This document shows, piece by piece, positions 34,756 through 42,695 of a stretch of DNA of 42,950 bases; position 1 is the stretch's first letter; the number at the start of each line of letters is the position of its first letter. Position numbers and translations under genes: made by a program. Source of the stretch: Akkermansia muciniphila (lineage in GTDB: Bacteria; Verrucomicrobiota; Verrucomicrobiia; Verrucomicrobiales; V1-33); assembly GCA_943333275.1 (NCBI GenBank), contig CALQSQ010000048.1, forward strand, positions 1-42,950, read 5' to 3'. The notes under the pieces were generated by a model. That model was not told the DNA's origin, made no database searches, and worked only from the letters and a program-made list of their open reading frames with translations.

Positions 34756-35358
34756 TTAGCTTAATTCGGTGGCAGCGGGTTTGGCGCGCTTTTGAAAGAG
34801 CAGCGCCGCCATGACGATGCCGCCTAGAAATCCGAAGCCGTGGGCGGTCCAGGAGATGTGGGCTTTGACGCTCACGAGTTGGGTGAGCATTCCGAGGTAG
34901 GTAATTCCGACCAGTAGCGCGATAACGATGGCGGGGAGTTTGCGTTCATACCATCCCCGCGCCAGCAGATAACCGAGGTAACCAAAAATCACTCCGCTCA
35001 GTCCGATGTGGACGGTGCGCGGCATGCCGAAAATCCAGACACCCAGGCCACTAATGAGGGCGATGCCCACGGAAACAAGCAAGAAACGACGCACACCTCC
35101 CAACAAAGTCAGCCAGGCCAGCACGAAAAACGGCAGACTGTTTTCCGCGAGGTGAGAGAAACTCCCATGAACAAAAGGAGCCAGCGGGATTCCCACCAAA
35201 CCGGTAAGTTCGCGCGGGCGAACGCCCCATTGATCGAGCGGATGCTGGCCGGGCAGGAGACCGTCCGCCAACTCAATGAGAAACATTCCGATCAGCACCA
35301 CCAGGAGCCAGGCGGTCTGGGATTTGAAACGTTCGTAAATGATCTTGGTGGAATCCAT
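34756..35358 (-). CDS. Rhomboid family intramembrane serine protease
   Basis: This 200-residue integral membrane protein has about six hydrophobic segments. The catalytic dyad of rhomboids is present: Ser121 in GLSG (119-122) and His173 in TAHGFGFLGG. The HGSFSHLAENS segment supplies His64, His69 and Asn73 near the active site. It cleaves transmembrane helices of other proteins within the membrane. The start at 35358 (MDSTKIIYER) is preferred to 35409 because it puts the first helix in the usual place. It converges with the PLD-fold gene, 11 bp apart. Confidence 0.93.
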   Translation of the reverse strand: MDSTKIIYERFKSQTAWLLVVLIGMFLIELADGLLPGQHPLDQWGVRPRELTGLVGIPLAPFVHGSFSHLAENSLPFFVLAWLTLLGGVRRFLLVSVGIALISGLGVWIFGMPRTVHIGLSGVIFGYLGYLLARGWYERKLPAIVIALLVGITYLGMLTQLVSVKAHISWTAHGFGFLGGIVMAALLFQKRAKPAATELS

Positions 35359-35442
35359 GGGATGCCAGACTAGCCGGAAGGCACGCCGATGGAAACGGCC
35401 ATTTCGCAACGCAAATGAGCTCGGGACATTCCGGAGTCGCTC

Positions 35443-36450
35443 TTAGCGAGCACCTTCAGGTTTCGGATGCGGTTTGCCGGGCATGGCTTTACCCAGGGCG
35501 AGATCCTCGGGTTTCATGCCTTTGCGGAAGCCGCCACCGGCGTAGAAGCTGGGTTCGTAGGGGTCGACGTAGGCAACGTCCGCCTTGGCGGGCACGGTCA
35601 TTCCCAGCCCCTGATAGACCCCATTGACGATGAGGCGGCGGAGGCCTTCGCTTTCTAGGTCGGTGGCGTCGCCCATGGTGGTGCAGAGGATCTTGTTGGT
35701 CTTGCCGGCCTTGTTGGTAAACGTTCTCGTCCACGCGATGGGCATCATGGGATTGTTGATGCCCTGGCCGTTTTTTTCATAGTCGGCGGGAGGCGAATTG
35801 GGTTTGAGACCGGCGAGGGACTGGCCGCGCAGGAGGATTTTCACATCGGCAGGCGGATGGGCTTCATAGACGTCGGTCAGACCGAAGACGTCCGTGACCC
35901 CATTCATAATGGGTTCCTTTTCGGAACCAGGTTCGATAATTCCCTTGGTGGCTTCGCTCATGTGCTTGCCCCAGTGACTGACCCAGTTTTCGCCAAGCAC
36001 GGTTTTGCCAAAATCCCCAAAGGGCTTTTGCGCATCGCCGCTCAGGGCGTGGGTGGCGGTGCGCAGACCGATGATGGGAATGCCGCGATTCACCGCATCC
36101 ACGAAATGCTTCAGATCCGCTTCCGGCCACTGGCGGAAGCGCGTGAGGATGACAATGGCATCCGCGCTGTCCAGCTGCTCGGGTGAACTGATCGACTTCT
36201 GATTGTTTGGATCGATCGTGCCATCGGCGGCGAGGGAAAAGAGCACGGTGCATTTGAATCCATGCTTCTGGCTGAGGATTTTGGCGAGCATGGGGAGGCT
36301 TTCCTCGCTGCGGTATTCCTCATCACCGGAGATGAAGACAACGTGCTTGCCTTTCCCAGGGCCTTCCTTGGGGGCGTAGGTGATGTGGGGATCGGCGAAT
36401 AATGGAGAAGTGCAGAGCGCGGTGGCGGCGATTAGATGGGTGAGTTTCAT
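35443..36450 (-). CDS. Exported ThuA domain protein
   Basis: This 335-residue protein starts with a signal peptide (about 1-19) and continues as a ThuA/glutamine-amidotransferase-like domain: KHVVFISGDEEYRSEES, ADAIVILTRFRQWPE, PIIGLRTATHAL and a GENWVSHWGKHM stretch. ThuA members are linked to trehalose and other disaccharide utilisation and are often beside Gfo/Idh or PVC dehydrogenase-like genes. It lies 23 bp after the large dehydrogenase-cupredoxin gene on the same strand, so the two are probably co-transcribed. The start at 36450 is set by the signal peptide. Confidence 0.9.
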   Translation of the reverse strand: MKLTHLIAATALCTSPLFADPHITYAPKEGPGKGKHVVFISGDEEYRSEESLPMLAKILSQKHGFKCTVLFSLAADGTIDPNNQKSISSPEQLDSADAIVILTRFRQWPEADLKHFVDAVNRGIPIIGLRTATHALSGDAQKPFGDFGKTVLGENWVSHWGKHMSEATKGIIEPGSEKEPIMNGVTDVFGLTDVYEAHPPADVKILLRGQSLAGLKPNSPPADYEKNGQGINNPMMPIAWTRTFTNKAGKTNKILCTTMGDATDLESEGLRRLIVNGVYQGLGMTVPAKADVAYVDPYEPSFYAGGGFRKGMKPEDLALGKAMPGKPHPKPEGAR

Positions 36451-36473
36451 AAACAGGATTTTGGTTTGAGCGA

Positions 36474-39400
36474 TTATTGGGGATGCGCGGCGAGGTAGGC
36501 GTCCACGTCCTTGGTGACAATGAGTTTGCCCCACATGATGGCCGCGTGGCCTGGGAAGGTGCAGACATATTCATGCTCACCCTCTTCATTGATGGCGGGA
36601 ATCTGCAGCTTTTCCTTTTGGCCGGGTTCCATGAGCTTGGTAGCATCACGGATGGGGAAATCCTTGGGCAGGTAGGCGCGGCCTTTGCCATCGAGGCGAT
36701 CCGGCGGCATGGTCAGCGCGGCATTGCCAATGTCCATGTGTTTGCCATTTTCAACGATGACAAAATTGTGCGGCATGGCATCGGAATTTTCGAAAATGAT
36801 CTCGAAGGGTTTTCCAGCCTCCACGACCAGTCGCGGGGTGTCGTATTTCAACTGTTCCCGCACCGTTTTGACCACGTAAATGCTGACGCTCAGGCCGCGC
36901 AGTTCCTTGGCAAGGGCAGCGTTGCCTGCCAGACCGGCCATTTCCAGTCCCAGCTGGTTGAGTTCGATGAACTCCTGTTTGTTGCGCTCCTTGGGATCGA
37001 TGGTCTTGTGGAACGCCAGCACATCCTGCGCGAGTTCCGCAGCTTTGGCCTTGTCCCAAGCGGTGCGCGGCAACTGCATGATCGCATCGCCGACCAGATT
37101 GCGTTCGCGACCTTCGTGGAGGAATTTGGCGAGCACGGCGAAGTTGGCAGCCCAGTTGCCTTCGCCCATCAGCGGGAGCGCTTTCAAGGCAGCATTCAAC
37201 AGACCACCCTCGGCCTTGCCATCGGAAACAATCTCAGTCAGTCGGGCCTGGAACTGGCCGCGTAGCGCCGGGTCCACCACGTAACTCAGGCCGCGGATCA
37301 ACGATTCACGATCGGCAGGTTTGCCTATGGTGGCATTCCAAACTCCGTCAGCCTTGCCATCCACGAGCAGCAGCGAACCCCACGATGCTTGTCGCACGAC
37401 AGACAGCTTTGCTTCCGTGGCGGTTTTCGCGAGTTCAGCGCGGACTTTAGTCAACTCCGACGGCGGGACCGCCACAAGGATTTTACCGAGGGCTTCAGCC
37501 GCAGCGCTCACAGCATCGCCCTTGGCATCCATGCGCTGCAATTCACTGACAATCGTGGCGGCGCGTTCGGTCTTTTTAAGAGCCATCAATTCGGTGATGA
37601 ATTTCTCACGGGCAATCACATCATACCCCTTCCGTTCCAGCTTCGCCTGGAAAACCATTTCGTGGGCGGGCTGCTGGTTGAGTTCGCCTTCGTTCATGCG
37701 CGCCAGCACGCCTGCGAGCACCTGGGGATCGGTCGGCAGCACAATTTCCTTCCGGATGGAATCCAGCTGGCGCATCGTTTCCTTGTAGCAGTAGTCGAGG
37801 TATTTATCGGATTCATATTTCAGCGAAGCCTGGGCTACGGAAATAGCCTTGGCGGTCTGGGCACCGTTGAAGAAACTGGCCGCACGGATGGCTTCCAGGC
37901 GCACGCGGGGGGCGCTGTCGTTGGCAGCCATCAGGAGCAGGTCCAGGGCATTCGGGATGGCATCGCGCTGATAGCAAATAACGCGGGCGGCTTGGGCGCG
38001 AGCCCGTGGTTCGGGGCCTTTCAGGATGGCTTCGATGAGCGGCAGGTTCACGACATTGTTCCACTGGTGCACCCAGAGCGCCTCCAGCAGATGGTGGGCA
38101 TCCGCCACGTTGTTGGGATCAAACTGCTTCGCCCATTCCTGGACGGCAGGGATGACCTCGGAGGTGGCGTGTTTGCTGAGTTCGATCTTGGCCCGCAGGC
38201 GGACATCATTTTCAGGCTCCTTGAGGAGATCGAGCAATTTCGCCACCGATTCGCCATCGATTTTCTTGGGCTCCAGGAGCGGACGTCCGGGATAGGTGAT
38301 GCGGTAAATGCGGCCGTGCTGGTGGTCCCGATTGGGATCGCGCAGGTGGTGCTGGAGGTGACCGATGAGCATCTGCGACCAGTCCATGAAATAGAGCGAA
38401 CCATCCGGAGCCACGGTGATGCCCGAAGGACGGAAGTTGGCATTCTTGGCGACATCGGCGGAGACGAGATGCTCCACAGTTTCGCCTTTCACGCCGGAGC
38501 CTTCATCCGACATCTTCGCACGGAAAATCCCCTGGAAGCTGATGACGTTCGTATTGAGGAAACTGCCCTGCCAGTCATCCGGGAAATGGCGGCTGGTGAG
38601 AATCGCAGTGCCGGGGCAGGGACGCGACGGACGACCCCAGAATTCCATGTAACCGGAGTGGCTGCCCTGATCGAGGTGACCGCTGAAGCCTGGGCCGAAG
38701 TAGTTGGAGTTGCCAGTCGCATCAGTGATCAGATCATTTCCCCAGTAGTCAAAGACGCGGCCATGGGGATTGGCGAAACCGTAGGGGACGTGACGGTAAA
38801 ATTTACTCGTGTTCGGCTCGTAACGGTAAATGGCCCCATCCGTGTTGCGTACAGGACCGTGGTAGGTCTCCACATTCGTGCGGTGGAAGACACCATCGCT
38901 CAGGTAGATGGCCCCGCCAGGTTCGTAGCAGATGGAGTTCGTTTCGTGGTGGGAGTCCGCGGCATCCAGGCCATGCAGGAGGCGCTCCTTCGTGTCGGCC
39001 TTGCCGTCACCGTCAGTGTCGCGCACAAACCACAAATCAGGAGACTGCATGACAATCACACCGTCCTTGTAAAACTGGAAACCGGTGGGGCAGTTCAGGC
39101 CGTCGATGAATGTGGTGCATTTCAAAGCCTTGCCCGTCTTGGGATCGAGATCGAAATAGATGAGCTTGTCGTAATTGGTCGTGGTCGGCATCGTCTCCGG
39201 ATACGTCGGCCAGACGGCCACCCAGAGGCGGCCCTTGGTATCGAAATTCATCTGCACAGGGTTGATCAATTCCGGAAATTCCTTTTCCGATCCGATGAAC
39301 TCAATCTTCGTGCCCTGGGCGGCCGTGACGTATTTAAGCGCTTCCTCACCATCAAGGTAAGGAACTGGATCCTTGCGGTTCGGCGGCGTGAGATCGACGG

Positions 39401-40421
39401 GTGGCAAATTGTCGTCCTTCACCGTGTAGGCCTGCCCGCGCGCGGCGGCCCAGACGGCCTGGTCGCGGTTGGCTGTCTTGACATCGCGCTGGGCCATTTC
39501 CTGACCAAGGATGGTGGCATTATCCACGCCTTCATACTTGATGCGCGAGCGTCCGCCATAAATATTGAACTGATCCACCGTGCGGTAGCGGTGATGCCAC
39601 TGGACGTTCTTTTCCAAGACGGCCTCGCGGATTTTGGCCAGTTTGGGATCATCCAGAGGGCCGGCGTCTTTTCCAAAGAGCGCCGCAAACTGAACGGGAG
39701 CGAGTGCTTTGTCGCCGGTTTCCAAAAGGTGAACTCCATTCAGTGTCAATGGTGCGGGAGCCTTGGCATAGAGTTCCAATGAAGGATGGAAAAGGTCTAT
39801 GTAGGGCACCTTGTTCGCCTCCCCCACCTCGCCAATGATTTTTGAATAGAGTTCCAAATTGGCATTGTTGGCAGCGCCATCCGGGAAGTTGGGGCTCTTC
39901 AGATTTTCGTGGGCGATGGGTGAGAACAGCACCAGCTTGGGAGTTCCCGAACCATAGTTGGCCGCCAGCGTGTCCTTCACATACTTGTCCATGTTCTTGC
40001 GAAAATCCTCCGCTCCCGCCGGACCTTTGAAGGATTCATTGAAGCCCCAGTAGGCCAGAATCACCGTGGCATGAAACTCCGTGCCTGCCTTGTAGATGAT
40101 GTCCCCGCTGCCCGGCTTGTTGGTATCCCCCTTTTTCATGTTCAGGAAATATTCCGTGGTCGGCACATCGTCGGAACGCGGATGCAGATTCACTTCGTCG
40201 GTTGCAAACCCCAGGTTGCGCACGGTCAGACCCAGTTCGGGATAGGCCCTGTGGATCAGCGATTCGAGCCAGGCGTGATGCTGCTGGCGGTCGGCCAGGC
40301 CACTGCCCACGATGGCGACATGATCGCCTTTCTTGAGTTCAAGCGCGGCGGCCTGGGATTGGATCATCCCGCAAGCGCAGGCGGTGAGGCAATAGAGAGG
40401 GAGGAAATTTCTTAAAGTCAT
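36474..40421 (-). CDS. SGNH-like/PVC membrane-bound-dehydrogenase-like/HEAT/cupredoxin protein
   Basis: This 1315-residue exported protein has a signal peptide (about 1-25), an SGNH-hydrolase-like domain (about 28-265) and a PVC-type dehydrogenase beta-propeller (about 370-760; MNFDTKGRLWVAVWPTYPE, SLYFMDWSQMLIGH). HEAT-like helical repeats follow (about 780-1000), and a plastocyanin-type blue-copper domain ends the protein (about 1195-1315). The copper ligands are visible: His in MPHNFV near 1217, Cys and His in VCTFPGH near 1287, and Met in AIMWG. Many relatives end in a cytochrome c domain with CxxCH; I see none here, so copper may replace haem as electron carrier. The SGNH nucleophile block reads VGSGLADR, so that domain may lack hydrolase activity. 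Confidence 0.9.
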   Translation of the reverse strand: MTLRNFLPLYCLTACACGMIQSQAAALELKKGDHVAIVGSGLADRQQHHAWLESLIHRAYPELGLTVRNLGFATDEVNLHPRSDDVPTTEYFLNMKKGDTNKPGSGDIIYKAGTEFHATVILAYWGFNESFKGPAGAEDFRKNMDKYVKDTLAANYGSGTPKLVLFSPIAHENLKSPNFPDGAANNANLELYSKIIGEVGEANKVPYIDLFHPSLELYAKAPAPLTLNGVHLLETGDKALAPVQFAALFGKDAGPLDDPKLAKIREAVLEKNVQWHHRYRTVDQFNIYGGRSRIKYEGVDNATILGQEMAQRDVKTANRDQAVWAAARGQAYTVKDDNLPPVDLTPPNRKDPVPYLDGEEALKYVTAAQGTKIEFIGSEKEFPELINPVQMNFDTKGRLWVAVWPTYPETMPTTTNYDKLIYFDLDPKTGKALKCTTFIDGLNCPTGFQFYKDGVIVMQSPDLWFVRDTDGDGKADTKERLLHGLDAADSHHETNSICYEPGGAIYLSDGVFHRTNVETYHGPVRNTDGAIYRYEPNTSKFYRHVPYGFANPHGRVFDYWGNDLITDATGNSNYFGPGFSGHLDQGSHSGYMEFWGRPSRPCPGTAILTSRHFPDDWQGSFLNTNVISFQGIFRAKMSDEGSGVKGETVEHLVSADVAKNANFRPSGITVAPDGSLYFMDWSQMLIGHLQHHLRDPNRDHQHGRIYRITYPGRPLLEPKKIDGESVAKLLDLLKEPENDVRLRAKIELSKHATSEVIPAVQEWAKQFDPNNVADAHHLLEALWVHQWNNVVNLPLIEAILKGPEPRARAQAARVICYQRDAIPNALDLLLMAANDSAPRVRLEAIRAASFFNGAQTAKAISVAQASLKYESDKYLDYCYKETMRQLDSIRKEIVLPTDPQVLAGVLARMNEGELNQQPAHEMVFQAKLERKGYDVIAREKFITELMALKKTERAATIVSELQRMDAKGDAVSAAAEALGKILVAVPPSELTKVRAELAKTATEAKLSVVRQASWGSLLLVDGKADGVWNATIGKPADRESLIRGLSYVVDPALRGQFQARLTEIVSDGKAEGGLLNAALKALPLMGEGNWAANFAVLAKFLHEGRERNLVGDAIMQLPRTAWDKAKAAELAQDVLAFHKTIDPKERNKQEFIELNQLGLEMAGLAGNAALAKELRGLSVSIYVVKTVREQLKYDTPRLVVEAGKPFEIIFENSDAMPHNFVIVENGKHMDIGNAALTMPPDRLDGKGRAYLPKDFPIRDATKLMEPGQKEKLQIPAINEEGEHEYVCTFPGHAAIMWGKLIVTKDVDAYLAAHPQ

Positions 40422-40662
40422 AATTGTAAGTGACTGCGTGTTTACCTGAGACCATCCCGAAATGCCATGACGCGATCAAGGAAGTTTGGCGCATCGTTCC
40501 ACCCGGTCGAATCGAAGCGACGAACCCTTGCCCTACGCCCCGTCAATCTGTCAGCATTGCTGGAAGGCATCAGAAAAAGAAAACATCACATTTCCAGTTG
40601 CGCCTTCCTTTTATTTCTGTAATTTCAGAAATATCGGTAATTTAACAAAAAACCTTCGCCCC
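40422..40662. other. Divergent intergenic region with a 20-bp palindrome-like element
   Basis: This 241-bp gap separates the dehydrogenase-cupredoxin gene (minus) from the membrane-protein gene (plus). ATTTCTG (40613-40619) and CAGAAAT (40626-40632) form an exact inverted repeat with a 6-bp AT-rich centre, 31 bp before the plus-strand start at 40663. It could be an operator or a hairpin in the leader. No convincing promoter pair was found. Confidence 0.4.
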
Positions 40663-41061
40663 ATGAACGCAACCATCATCACTTACACCCTGTATCTCAC
40701 TCTCAGCATCGCCCTGACCATCTGGGTCGCCCGGACGTTGCACAAGAACGGCCGCATCTTCCTGGTGGATTGTTTCCATGGCAACGAGTCGCTCGCCGAC
40801 AGCGTAAATCACCTCCTGGTCGTGGGCTTCTATCTGCTGAATTTTGGGTTTGTGAGTTACTTCCTCAAAGTGGGCATTCAGGTGCAGGACGCCGTGGGAG
40901 TTTTTGAAACGCTGAGCGGCAAGATGGGACTCGTGACCGTGGTGCTGGGGGCCATGCACTTTTTCAACATTTTCCTCTTCCACAGACTGAGGCGCAATGC
41001 CCTGCTTGATTTGGAAACGCGTCCCCCCGCCCTGCCCACCTTTATCAAGCCACAGGCCTGA
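40663..41061 (+). CDS. Small integral membrane protein of unknown function
   Basis: This 132-residue protein has three predicted membrane helices, at about 4-24 (IITYTLYLTLSIALTIWVA), 50-68 (HLLVVGFYLLNFGFVSYFL) and 88-106 (MGLVTVVLGAMHFFNIFLF). The loop between the first two contains DCFHGNESLADSVN. I do not recognise the family. It is 30 bp upstream of a DCC thiol-disulfide protein on the same strand, which suggests a joint membrane or envelope role. The start at 40663 gives a compact membrane protein; upstream codons are not hydrophobic. Confidence 0.8.
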   Translation: MNATIITYTLYLTLSIALTIWVARTLHKNGRIFLVDCFHGNESLADSVNHLLVVGFYLLNFGFVSYFLKVGIQVQDAVGVFETLSGKMGLVTVVLGAMHFFNIFLFHRLRRNALLDLETRPPALPTFIKPQA

Positions 41062-41091
41062 GAAGTCACACCTCCCCACCCCCGACTGCTC

Positions 41092-41538
41092 ATGAACGCG
41101 ATGACTGAAATCACCATCTTCTACGACCTGCGCTGCGGTCTCTGCTGCCAGGTGAAAGCATGGATGCTGCGGCAGCGGGCTTATTTGAAGCTGAACTTCC
41201 TGCCTTTCGATTCCCCCATGGCCCTCGCCGTGCTTCCGGAATTGCCCGATCTCGATCCCGCGGGCCAGATTGTGGTCCATGCCAATACCGGCGAGGTGTA
41301 TCAGGGGGCTGAAGCCTGGATCACCTGCCTGTGGGCTCTGCGAAACTGGCGGGGCTGGGCCAAACGCTTCAGCCGCCCGGAATGGCATCCGCTGGCCCAT
41401 CACCTTTGCAGGCTGATATCGGGAAATCGTCTGAAACTCTCGCATTGGCTCCACCTCACCCCCGACCGCGCGGCGCAGATGGAGGCCCCGGTGACGGATT
41501 CGACAGGAAAATGCAAGGACGGAGCCTGCCGCATGTGA
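41092..41538 (+). CDS. DCC family (DUF393) thiol-disulfide oxidoreductase-like protein
   Basis: This 148-residue protein has the DCC hallmark near its start: ITIFYDLRCGLCCQV, with Cys15, Cys18 and an extra Cys19. The fold is thioredoxin-like. The usual DGxC is DLRC here. Two further cysteines lie near the C-terminus (KCKDGACRM). Such proteins are predicted disulfide oxidoreductases of unknown substrate. It follows the three-helix membrane protein by 30 bp. An in-frame ATG at 41101 is an alternative start. Confidence 0.85.
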   Translation: MNAMTEITIFYDLRCGLCCQVKAWMLRQRAYLKLNFLPFDSPMALAVLPELPDLDPAGQIVVHANTGEVYQGAEAWITCLWALRNWRGWAKRFSRPEWHPLAHHLCRLISGNRLKLSHWLHLTPDRAAQMEAPVTDSTGKCKDGACRM

Positions 41539-41659
41539 AGAAAAGGTGAGATTTCCACCATTGCCGGCGCATCCCTCAGCCCAGCGCGCTTTTTATGTTT
41601 CTTCGAGGGATTTCTCTTTTCATTCATCCTTCTCCTGTGTATGACATTAAGGCGCTACC

Positions 41660-42154
41660 ATGAAAGAATTTGCCTACATTCACGAGGAGGACACCCTCCC
41701 CGAACCCCTCGATAAGATCCCCTTCTTTGAATCGTTCCACGACGGACACCTCAACGACATCCTCTATTCGAGCTACTTCATCCAGGCCGACCCCGGCGAT
41801 GCGATCATCAAGGAAGGACAGGATGACGCCCGCATCTTCATTCTGCTGGCCGGGAAAATGGAAGTCACCAAGGGCGGCGAGACCATCGCCAAAATCGATC
41901 GCCCCGGCGAGATCTTCGGTGAACTCGCCGTCGTGAGCGATGAGAAACGCTCCGCCTCCGTCATCGCCAAGACCAATACCCTTTGCCTCGTCATCGATCA
42001 GAAATTTCTCAATGAAATCAAATCCGCCGACGAGAATCCCGGCTACTACGCCTCCCTCTACGGCTTCATTTCCCGCGTACTCGCTGCGCGCCTGAAGACC
42101 GCCACCGAGATCATTTCCAGACTGGAAAAGGAAATTGAGGAACTCAAAAAGTGA
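41660..42154 (+). CDS. Cyclic nucleotide-binding domain protein
   Basis: This 164-residue protein is a single CNB domain. The phosphate-binding cassette reads FGELAVVSDEKRSASV (86-101), with Glu88 and Arg97 in the expected places for cAMP or cGMP binding. A C-terminal helix of about 30 residues is charged and coiled-coil-like (ATEIISRLEKEIEELKK). There is no DNA-binding domain, so it is not a CRP-type regulator; it may be a regulatory subunit acting on a partner. It lies 4 bp before the CoaC-type flavoprotein gene, so the two are probably co-transcribed. Confidence 0.88.
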   Translation: MKEFAYIHEEDTLPEPLDKIPFFESFHDGHLNDILYSSYFIQADPGDAIIKEGQDDARIFILLAGKMEVTKGGETIAKIDRPGEIFGELAVVSDEKRSASVIAKTNTLCLVIDQKFLNEIKSADENPGYYASLYGFISRVLAARLKTATEIISRLEKEIEELKK

Positions 42155-42158
42155 GTTC

Positions 42159-42695
42159 ATGAACATCCTGCTCGGCATCAGTGGCTCCATCGCCGCCTAC
42201 AAGTCCGCCGAACTCGCCAGCCAGTTGGTGAAACGCGGCGCCACCGTCACCGCCGTCATGACCCGCGATGCCCAGGAATTCATCACCCCTCTCACCCTCC
42301 AGGTCCTCACCCGCCGACCCGTCGTCACCGGCCTCTATGATGAGAAAGAAAGCTGGCGCCCCGGCCATATCCAACTGGCCGACGAGGCCGACCTCATCCT
42401 CCTCGCCCCCGCCACCGCCAACACCCTCGCCAAACTCGCCCACGGCATGGCCGACGATGTCCTCGGAGCCATCGCCCTCGCCACCAAGGCCCCCTTCCTC
42501 CACGCCCCCGCCATGAACGGCAAAATGTGGCTCCACCCCGCCACCCAGGCCAACGTCGCCACCCTCAAAAGCTGGGGCCACCACTTCATCGGCCCTGAGG
42601 AAGGCATGCTCGCCTGCGGCTACGAAGGCATCGGCCGACTCTGGCCCGTAGATGGCATCGTGGATCGCGCCCTGGCCATTTTGGCAGGAAATTGA
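42159..42695 (+). CDS. coaC: Phosphopantothenoylcysteine decarboxylase-type flavoprotein (CoaC), stand-alone
   Basis: This 178-residue protein is a homo-oligomeric flavin-containing Cys decarboxylase. It has the FMN loop GISGSIAAYKSAE, HIQLADEADLILLAPATANT with the catalytic-type His, the PAMNGKMW substrate clamp (PXMNXXMW) and the LACGYEGIGR tail with the redox Cys. It decarboxylates 4'-phosphopantothenoylcysteine in CoA synthesis. Most bacteria have CoaC fused to CoaB; here the protein ends after the decarboxylase and no CoaB is seen before the window end. The start at 42159 (MNILLGISGS) is the family start, 8 codons inside a longer frame. Confidence 0.92.
   Translation: MNILLGISGSIAAYKSAELASQLVKRGATVTAVMTRDAQEFITPLTLQVLTRRPVVTGLYDEKESWRPGHIQLADEADLILLAPATANTLAKLAHGMADDVLGAIALATKAPFLHAPAMNGKMWLHPATQANVATLKSWGHHFIGPEEGMLACGYEGIGRLWPVDGIVDRALAILAGN

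Noticed and set aside
37389..39782. A 797-codon plus-strand open frame
   Set aside because: It lies wholly antisense to the dehydrogenase-cupredoxin gene, whose domains and copper ligands are clear. Long antisense frames are expected in GC-rich coding DNA.
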